From positions 153,001 to 217,000 of the forward strand of contig NZ_MRCC01000010.1 of assembly GCF_001904655.1 (NCBI RefSeq): 64,000 nt of DNA, given 5' to 3'. The DNA comes from Chroogloeocystis siderophila 5.2 s.c.1. GTDB lineage: Bacteria > Cyanobacteriota > Cyanobacteriia > Cyanobacteriales > Chroococcidiopsidaceae. The notes beneath the pieces were generated by a model. The model searched no databases. It worked only from the letters and a program-made list of their open reading frames with translations, and was not told the DNA's origin. Positions within the stretch are counted from its first letter, which is position 1; each line of letters begins with the position of its first letter. The translations under genes and the position numbers were made by a program. Of the stretch, positions 58,556-64,000 are shown in pieces.

Positions 58556-58664
58556 AAGCAATTAATCTCAAGGCTTTGACTGGCATCAGGGTCATTATGC
58601 CACGAGTCAATTGTGTCTTGGTATGACTATGTAAGAATGCGATCGCATTTCCACACTTCTCTTA

Positions 58665-58961
58665 CTACTTCGCACCGTAATAAAACGCAATTTCTTTGTC
58701 TTTGAGCGGTGTAAAGTCAGCATCAATGAGCATTTGATTCAGTTTTTCCTGCGGAATGTGTTTCGCGCCAATCCGCACGATTCGCGATCGCATTGTATTA
58801 GAAACACCGCTACGTTGTCTGCCTGCTTCTAGTTCCATGACTTGGCGATACAGTTCTAGTTTGGCAGGTGGAATCGGAGTACCATCGAAATCTGTTCCTG
58901 CGGCGATCGCCACATCGACAGCATCTGCGCCTGTTGTTTGCGGAGATTTTTGTGAATTCAT
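58665..58961 (-). CDS. conserved hypothetical small protein
   Basis: A 98-residue soluble protein, conserved-looking. Its text includes GTDFDGTPIPPAKLELYRQV, RQRSGVSNTMRSRIVRIGAK and a C-terminal DKEIAFYYG. It lies near carA on the same strand, about 110 bp upstream. I do not recognise the family and assign no function; it resembles widely conserved cyanobacterial proteins of unknown role. Confidence 0.7.
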   Translation of the reverse strand: MNSQKSPQTTGADAVDVAIAAGTDFDGTPIPPAKLELYRQVMELEAGRQRSGVSNTMRSRIVRIGAKHIPQEKLNQMLIDADFTPLKDKEIAFYYGAK

Positions 58962-59130
58962 CGTTTGTGGTAATAACAGCTACGCTTGCATTTTACCAAG
59001 TGTGATTGCCTATTCAGCAAAACAGATAACTAGTCGTATTTTTTCGCAAAATTGGGTATTCAAACACTTGCAACTACTAAAGCTTTTGATCTAACCTCTA
59101 GCCAACTATGTACCCTCATAACATTTTTTT

Positions 59131-59517
59131 ATGTCTGACGTTCCTATTCCCGATTCCCAAGACCGATCGCTACAAAAAGCGTTTACGGGAAAACTAGTAG
59201 ATGAATATTTTGATTACTCTGAAAGTTGGCTGCGGGCAATTTTGAGAATGTGCATTTTTTCACTCACTCGAATTGGTGGAAAAACTGCTTTGCTCATCGA
59301 GTGTCCCAATCAAGCAGTTGCTAAACGCCTTAGCCGCAAAACGTATCCTTTACAGCAGTTTAGCGAGTGCTTTTCTTCAAGTTACCCTGCAAGTAGGCGA
59401 GTTCTGATTTGCTACCAAGATAGTGCGCTTGCTACTTGGCGATGTTTTGATACAGAAAGTAATAGTTGGAAAACGTGGGAGAATTTACAAATTCCCACGG
59501 CTTCGACCGATGGATAA
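59131..59517 (+). CDS. hypothetical protein
   Basis: A 128-residue soluble protein, probably all within the cytoplasm. It contains a DEYFDYSESWLRAILRM segment and GGKTALLIECPNQAVAKRLS, suggesting a mixed alpha/beta fold. The middle IECPN...RRVLICY region resembles a nucleotide-binding or regulatory module only loosely. The family was not recognised. It is divergent from the hypothetical gene at 58665-58961. Confidence 0.55.
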   Translation: MSDVPIPDSQDRSLQKAFTGKLVDEYFDYSESWLRAILRMCIFSLTRIGGKTALLIECPNQAVAKRLSRKTYPLQQFSECFSSSYPASRRVLICYQDSALATWRCFDTESNSWKTWENLQIPTASTDG

Positions 59518-59698
59518 TGTATTCAAGTATATTGCTAAGAACTTTACTTTAGCAGTTTTAATGCCAATGCCCATACTTCACATTGCTCTGCGCCGCTGTG
59601 GCTTGTTATACAAACAAAATCCTGTAGAGTTGCTATCTAAAAACGCCGAATGTACTATTTTAACTAGTTGTCTTGAGTTTGACCAGGGATATGCGTAG
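59510..59698 (+). CDS. possible small coupled ORF
   Basis: A 62-codon ORF beginning MDNVFKYIAKNFTLAVLMPM, whose ATG overlaps the preceding stop (ATGGATAA at 59510-59517). Its hydrophobic middle could be a membrane segment. It overlaps the convergent gene at 59664 by 35 bp and has no recognised relatives, so it may be chance. Confidence 0.2.
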   Translation: MDNVFKYIAKNFTLAVLMPMPILHIALRRCGLLYKQNPVELLSKNAECTILTSCLEFDQGYA

Positions 59699-60275
59699 CA
59701 GTCCTAGAAGAAGATTCTCTTCGTGTATCTGAGCAAATGCCGATTTCTTTTAATAACTGAGCAATTTGCTGTGAAGTCAAACTGCGTTCTAGTAGTTGCT
59801 TTTGCTTTGCGATCGCCAGCAGTTGATGCAACTCTTCTACTGACAATGTTGTATCTTCCTGAGAAGCTGTTTGGCTAGATGCTGCTAATTTTAATGTGAC
59901 TAATATTAAAAAACGCTGTAGCACGACTCTTTGAGTAGGTGTTAACTCTAATTCATCGGCAAATAATGCTAAATTGTCAGCTACTTTTTCTTGACTATCT
60001 GCCTTTTTTATGGTGTGTGCTTTAGTCGTTCCCAGAATGCTCACAATGCCACCGAGCAGCGTTCCTAAGTAAAGCCCTGTTGAACCACCTTGCCAAACTG
60101 CTCGTGGTGTGATCCAAGCCTGACAAGCCGTTTCTAAGCCCCAAGGTTGACTTTGGCATTTTTGACCTTGAACTTTCAGGCTGATTTGACTACCAATGTA
60201 AGCACTGACAATTCCAGATGTCAGCGCGATTAAAGTACAAACTAAAACTCGTTTTGGTTGCCAAAATTTGCTCAT
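59664..60275 (-). CDS. hypothetical membrane protein coupled to ppc
   Basis: A 203-residue protein with two or three hydrophobic segments (about 8-32 VLVCTLIALTSGIVSAYIGS, 65-85 STGLYLGTLLGGIVSILG) and a cytosolic helical C-terminal half ending in polar residues. The last 90 residues (VEELHQLLAIAKQKQLLERS) look like helical bundles. It starts inside the TAATG that ends ppc, so it is translationally coupled to it. Function unknown. Confidence 0.65.
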   Translation of the reverse strand: MSKFWQPKRVLVCTLIALTSGIVSAYIGSQISLKVQGQKCQSQPWGLETACQAWITPRAVWQGGSTGLYLGTLLGGIVSILGTTKAHTIKKADSQEKVADNLALFADELELTPTQRVVLQRFLILVTLKLAASSQTASQEDTTLSVEELHQLLAIAKQKQLLERSLTSQQIAQLLKEIGICSDTRRESSSRTATHIPGQTQDN

Positions 60276-63200
60276 TAACCAGTATTCCGCATACCAGCAG
60301 CAATACCATTAATTGTAAGCAACGCGCCACGGAGTAGTTCCCCCTTGCTATAGCGTGAGTGGATAACGCCTGACGTTGTGTTGGTGCATTGACGTAGCCG
60401 TTTGAGCAAAGAAACTTGTAAAAAGCCCAAGGGGACAATTGTTCCATTGCGTAATTGGACGGACTTTTGCAAAACAGGATCGCCATCTAGAAGGCGTTTA
60501 TGACCGGTGATGTTTAATACCAAATCTCGTGTGAGGTAGAATTCATTAGCAATTTGCTCAAATAGTTTTTCAAAGCGAGCCAAGTCTTCAGGTTGTGACA
60601 ATTCCTGTACGTAGTGCTTTGCCATTTGCAAATCTACTTTTGCTAAAGTCATTTCGACTTTAGAAATTGCCATCTTAAAGAAAGGCCATTTGAGGTAGAA
60701 ATAGCGCAGCAGCTTAAGATGTTCTTCGGGTTCTTCGTTGACAAATTCTTGTAACGCAGTTCCTACGCCATACCATGCAGGTAGAAGAAAACGGCTCTGT
60801 GTCCAGCTAAACACCCAGGGAATTGCGCGTAACGAACTTAGGTCTTTTTTACCACCATTGCGGCGCGCGGGTCGAGAGCTAATTTGCAACTGGCTGATCT
60901 CGTCGATGGGTGTAACTTGATGGAAAAAGTCAATAAAGTCCGGCTGCTCGTAAATTAAAGCGCGATAATGACTACGCGATCGCGCGGCGATTTCTTCAAT
61001 AATTTCGTTCCAAGGTTGAATATTGTCAAATCCAGTCCGCAACAAACTTGCTTGGACAACGGCAGTTGTAATCGTTTCCAAATTGTAAACCGCAAGTTCA
61101 GGTAAAGAATACTTGGAAGCGAGAACTTCTCCTTGTTCTGTAATCTTGATTCTACCGTTAATGCTGTGACCAGGCTGCGCTAAAATAGCTTCATAAGCTG
61201 GACCACCACCACGACCAACCGAGCCACCGCGTCCGTGAAAGATGCGTAACTGTAAACCAAATTGTTCGGCAATTTGCTGAAGTGCTTTTTGCGCTTTGTG
61301 AATTTCCCAGTTACTGCTTAAAAAGCCTGAATCTTTATTACTATCTGAATACCCTAACATCACCTCTTGAAGATTAGGTGTAAGCGTTGATGGGGGTGGG
61401 GGTGGTGAGGTATCTGCTGACGAGTTTCCTGCTGAGTGCGCATGATAACCGCCTGCAAGTAAGGCACGATACAAGGGTAGTTCAAACAATTGTTGCATTA
61501 CCCTCGGCGCTCGAAGTAAATCTTCGACAGTTTCAAACAATGGCACAACTTGTAAGGTGCTTGTCCCCGTTGCGGGATCGTATAAGCCTGCTTCCTTAGC
61601 AAGGAGCAATACTTCAAGCAGGTCACTGACTTCGTGACTCATGCTGATAATGTAAGTTTGGCAAATGCTAGAACCAAATTCTTGCTGTAGCGATCGCACA
61701 ACCCGAAATGTTTCGATGACCTCGGTTGTCTGCGGACTAAAAGGTAATTCTGCGGGAATAAGTGGGCGACGTGTTTGAAGTTCTGATACTAACCAGGCGA
61801 CGCGCTCAGCTTCGGATAATTCTTTGTAGGAACGCGGTACAATTTGCAAATACTGTAGAATCTCTTCTAACACGTCAGCATGGCGCGATGACTCTTGGCG
61901 AATATCTAGATGCGCCAAGTTGAAGTCATAAATTTCGACCTGACAAATCAAATTTTCTAATTCGCGGCAACTTAAACCCGTCGCTTCTAAATTACGCTGA
62001 ATTAACCGCAATTCTGTGAGAAATTCGGTACTAGAGCGATAAATGCCACGGAAATCGTTTTCAGTTTCGATAGTTTCGCGTTGTCGTAAATCGCGGTTGT
62101 ATAAACGACTGTTGCGATCGCGTGTATTCTCTAAGCGTTTGAGTAGATAAGATAATTTGAGGCGATATGGTTCTTGTCGATATCGTAGAGCGAGTGCGTC
62201 ATAAACATCATTCATTTGCGATTGATCTTGCTCCAGCGATTCGAGTAATTCTGGCAAGACATCGCTCCAGTGTAGCGACAGGCTTAATAAAGTAATCAAG
62301 TGCTTCACTGACTGAATATACTTCTCTAGCACCATTTGACGTTGATAGCAAGCTGTTTGCCAGGTTACTTGAGAAGTTACCGAAGGATTTCCGTCGCGAT
62401 CTGCTCCTACCCACGAACCAAATTTGCAGAAATCATGCTTTGGCGCATTCAGTCGGGGAAAAGAACTAGAAAGTGCGTGTTTAAATCGTTGATGCAGTTG
62501 AGGAATCTCATTGAATAAAACTTCTTGGAAGTAGTGCAGCGCATACTCTACTTCGTCCAGCACTGTAGGTTTAAACTGATGCAATTCATCCGTCCGCCAC
62601 CATAAGCGAATTTCTTCGGTTAGCTGTTCGCGTAGTTGTGCGGCTTCCCAAGAAGTTGTCTTGTTAAGAAATCCTTGCTTTTCCTCTAGTTGATCCAACC
62701 TCTGGAGTAACTTTGCCATGCGCCGCTGTTTTTCGCGAATCGTCGGGCGCACGATTTCGGTTGGGTGTGCGGTAAAGACCATGCGCACATCCAACTGATC
62801 AATTAGGCGCTGGATTTGCTGAGGCGGGACATTCTGCTCTTTCAAATGAGGAAATAAGGCGTGAAAGGTACTATATTTCTGATTGTCAGATTGAATTGCT
62901 TGCCAGCTTTTCTCTAGTATTTCCGCCCCAGGTTGTCCATTGAGCGTTTTCTCTGCGTCAAGTGACTGACCGTTTGCTGATGTTACTTGCTTGCTAAGTG
63001 CCGTATGCTGCGAGGAACGCGCGAGTTGCAGTCGCTGTTCGTAATGTTGCTCAACAATATTAATCAGCTGAAAATATAAAGCAAAGGCGCGCGCCGCTCG
63101 AATTGCTTCGTTAAGATCGAGTTGTGCAATCAACTTAGTCACTTCTGCTGCTTGGTCGTTTGTCGCTTGTCCTTCTGGAGAACACAGATCGCGCAGTTGA

Positions 63201-63352
63201 CCTAGAAGATTGACTAATTCTTGACCGCAATCCTGTTTAAGCACAGACTCCCATAAGTCCTCTACCAACTCAAGGCGTTGCCGGAGAAATAAATCTAGCG
63301 GTGAAGGCACAGTCAGTGCCTCATCAGAGGATAGGTTGATGAGCGAACTCAT
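60275..63352 (-). CDS. ppc: phosphoenolpyruvate carboxylase
   Basis: A 1025-residue enzyme. The catalytic His segment [13 protein letters not shown] lies near residue 205. The glycine loop [20 protein letters not shown] and the C-terminal MRNTG are intact. It carboxylates PEP to oxaloacetate in the cytoplasm, replenishing the TCA pathway and supplying aspartate. The ATG giving [13 protein letters not shown] is preferred to a 24-residue extension (to 63424) with a hydrophobic stretch. No N-terminal Ser phosphorylation site of plant type is visible. It is coupled to the following membrane gene (TAATG). Confidence 0.96.
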   Translation of the reverse strand: MSSLINLSSDEALTVPSPLDLFLRQRLELVEDLWESVLKQDCGQELVNLLGQLRDLCSPEGQATNDQAAEVTKLIAQLDLNEAIRAARAFALYFQLINIVEQHYEQRLQLARSSQHTALSKQVTSANGQSLDAEKTLNGQPGAEILEKSWQAIQSDNQKYSTFHALFPHLKEQNVPPQQIQRLIDQLDVRMVFTAHPTEIVRPTIREKQRRMAKLLQRLDQLEEKQGFLNKTTSWEAAQLREQLTEEIRLWWRTDELHQFKPTVLDEVEYALHYFQEVLFNEIPQLHQRFKHALSSSFPRLNAPKHDFCKFGSWVGADRDGNPSVTSQVTWQTACYQRQMVLEKYIQSVKHLITLLSLSLHWSDVLPELLESLEQDQSQMNDVYDALALRYRQEPYRLKLSYLLKRLENTRDRNSRLYNRDLRQRETIETENDFRGIYRSSTEFLTELRLIQRNLEATGLSCRELENLICQVEIYDFNLAHLDIRQESSRHADVLEEILQYLQIVPRSYKELSEAERVAWLVSELQTRRPLIPAELPFSPQTTEVIETFRVVRSLQQEFGSSICQTYIISMSHEVSDLLEVLLLAKEAGLYDPATGTSTLQVVPLFETVEDLLRAPRVMQQLFELPLYRALLAGGYHAHSAGNSSADTSPPPPPSTLTPNLQEVMLGYSDSNKDSGFLSSNWEIHKAQKALQQIAEQFGLQLRIFHGRGGSVGRGGGPAYEAILAQPGHSINGRIKITEQGEVLASKYSLPELAVYNLETITTAVVQASLLRTGFDNIQPWNEIIEEIAARSRSHYRALIYEQPDFIDFFHQVTPIDEISQLQISSRPARRNGGKKDLSSLRAIPWVFSWTQSRFLLPAWYGVGTALQEFVNEEPEEHLKLLRYFYLKWPFFKMAISKVEMTLAKVDLQMAKHYVQELSQPEDLARFEKLFEQIANEFYLTRDLVLNITGHKRLLDGDPVLQKSVQLRNGTIVPLGFLQVSLLKRLRQCTNTTSGVIHSRYSKGELLRGALLTINGIAAGMRNTG

Positions 63353-63453
63353 AAGGTCTGTTCTAAATAAAGCCAGGAATATAAATAATTCTATGAGGTA
63401 AATTCCCCTCAAGTGGTTGCACAAACAACAAACTTTGGGATTAAGTTATGCGC

Positions 63454-63708
63454 TTACTCATTTTGCTCTATCTTCTGTGGCTCTGGAAAGGGTAGTATTG
63501 GTAAGCGATCACCGCGTAAAATTTCTTCGGCTGATTGTCCGACCGACTGAATCAATTCTGAGTAAGCTCTGGCACCTAACATCCCCAATAATACTAATCC
63601 AGTGCCAATTTGTAACAAAACTTTAGAACTCAGACTGATAAGGAATAAGTCTATTTCCTGCTCTTTTTTACCCTGACGCTGAAATGTCATGTTGGCTCGC
63701 ATCCCCAA
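63454..63708 (-). CDS. small membrane protein, hypothetical
   Basis: An 84-residue protein with one hydrophobic segment (VLLQIGTGLVLLGMLGARAY) and an acidic C terminus (LPFPEPQKIEQNE). Met at 63708 or the Met six codons later (63690) could start it. It lies about 100 bp upstream of ppc. The family was not recognised. Confidence 0.5.
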   Translation of the reverse strand: MGMRANMTFQRQGKKEQEIDLFLISLSSKVLLQIGTGLVLLGMLGARAYSELIQSVGQSAEEILRGDRLPILPFPEPQKIEQNE

Positions 63709-63829
63709 TTATTTTTTATTGTGCTCGTGTGCAGCTTTTTATGTTGTAGAACTCAAAGTTGCCGTAAATGTTGAAACAGCACTTTCGTAGCAAGTTTCGT
63801 CAGTTTATAAAGTAAGCCTATAAACTATA

Positions 63830-63857
63830 TTTACCAAATTAATCCTTTTGATATAGA
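63830..63857 (+). promoter_or_regulatory. probable psbA promoter boxes
   Basis: TTTACC (63830-63835) and TATAGA (63852-63857) are 16 bp apart. They would place the start site near 63865, giving a leader of about 95 nt before psbA. The region is AT-rich. Confidence 0.4.
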
Positions 63858-63927
63858 TTAAAACAAGTAAAGTAATGTAAAGTACTAAATACAGGCAAAA
63901 CAAATTTGTCTGATTATTTTTCTCCAA

Positions 63928-63945
63928 CTTACTTGTAGTTACAAA
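63928..63945 (+). promoter_or_regulatory. HLR1-like direct repeat before psbA
   Basis: CTTACTTG-TA-GTTACAAA matches the HLR1 consensus (G/T)TTACA(T/A)(T/A)-NN-(G/T)TTACA(T/A)(T/A): the second half-site is perfect and the first differs at three positions. HLR1 is bound by RpaB and controls high-light genes such as psbA. It sits 16 bp before the start codon, inside the probable leader. Confidence 0.35.
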
Positions 63946-63961
63946 AAGCAATCATAAAAGT

Positions 63962-64000
63962 ATGACAACAACTCTACAAAGACGCGAAAGCGCATCATTG
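63962..64000 (+). CDS. psbA: photosystem II protein D1, N-terminal start
   Basis: Thirteen codons, MTTTLQRRESASL, are visible before the window ends. This is the highly conserved D1 N terminus. D1 binds most PSII cofactors and turns over rapidly in light. The remainder lies beyond the window, so integrity and copy type cannot be judged. Confidence 0.93.
   Translation, partial: MTTTLQRRESASL

Noticed and set aside
1..64000. CRISPR arrays
   Set aside because: No regularly spaced 25-40 bp direct repeats were seen anywhere; the only tandem arrays are heptamers.

Overview
The window looks like chromosomal DNA of a cyanobacterium. It is AT-leaning, carries many GCGATCGC (HIP1) octamers, and ends inside the start of psbA (photosystem II D1). 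It also holds crtD, phosphoenolpyruvate carboxylase, Mini-III RNase, a DUF1816 protein and several cyanobacteria-type hypothetical genes. Gene content suggests a coccoid, possibly Chroococcidiopsis/Gloeocapsa-like organism. That placement is an impression from protein wording, not a phylogenetic result.

Layout. 0-4.4 kb: the 3' end of murB, a YbaB/EbfC nucleoid protein, a low-molecular-weight tyrosine phosphatase, a NarL-type response regulator, and urease genes ureD-ureA-ureB without ureC. 4.6-5.8 kb: a frameshifted beta-barrel outer-membrane pseudogene. 6-14 kb: a signalling block with a STAS antagonist, a REC-SpoIIE phosphatase, an RsbW-like ATPase and an 1872-residue hybrid kinase. 14.2-15.7 kb: formamidase fmdA and zinc-ribbon fmdB behind a candidate NtcA box. 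15.8-24.9 kb: a minus-strand cluster headed by a cobalamin riboswitch. It encodes a DUF1636 protein, a hypothetical protein, a methyltransferase, a TonB receptor (with its own near-consensus Fur box), a [2Fe-2S] protein and a complete BtuF/C/D-type ABC importer.

25-33 kb: crtD, an ABC exporter, a DnaJ-pentapeptide fusion, a glutamine-synthetase relic, hypothetical genes and a membrane glycosyltransferase. 33.8-45.2 kb: a probable type I secretion island. It has a cytoplasmic parvulin and a HlyB-like ABC exporter with an inactive C39 domain. Facing them is an operon of three large modular proteins without signal peptides (malectin, Kelch and beta-propeller modules that share a paralogous sugar-binding-like domain). 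45.9-49.4 kb: an unsplit, intein-free dnaE. 49.4-50.4 kb: a gene graveyard (hicA, hicB and an internally deleted peptidase E). 50.4-64 kb: mostly housekeeping genes (Uma2, two alpha/beta hydrolases, gatA, rlmB, mrnC, a STAS protein, carA, ppc) and small hypothetical genes, ending at psbA.

The two most interesting regions are the riboswitch/Fur co-controlled corrinoid or metallophore uptake cluster and the type I secretion island with its three unusual cargo candidates. No tRNA, rRNA, CRISPR array or intact insertion sequence was recognised. All calls come from reading the sequence; no database search was run.
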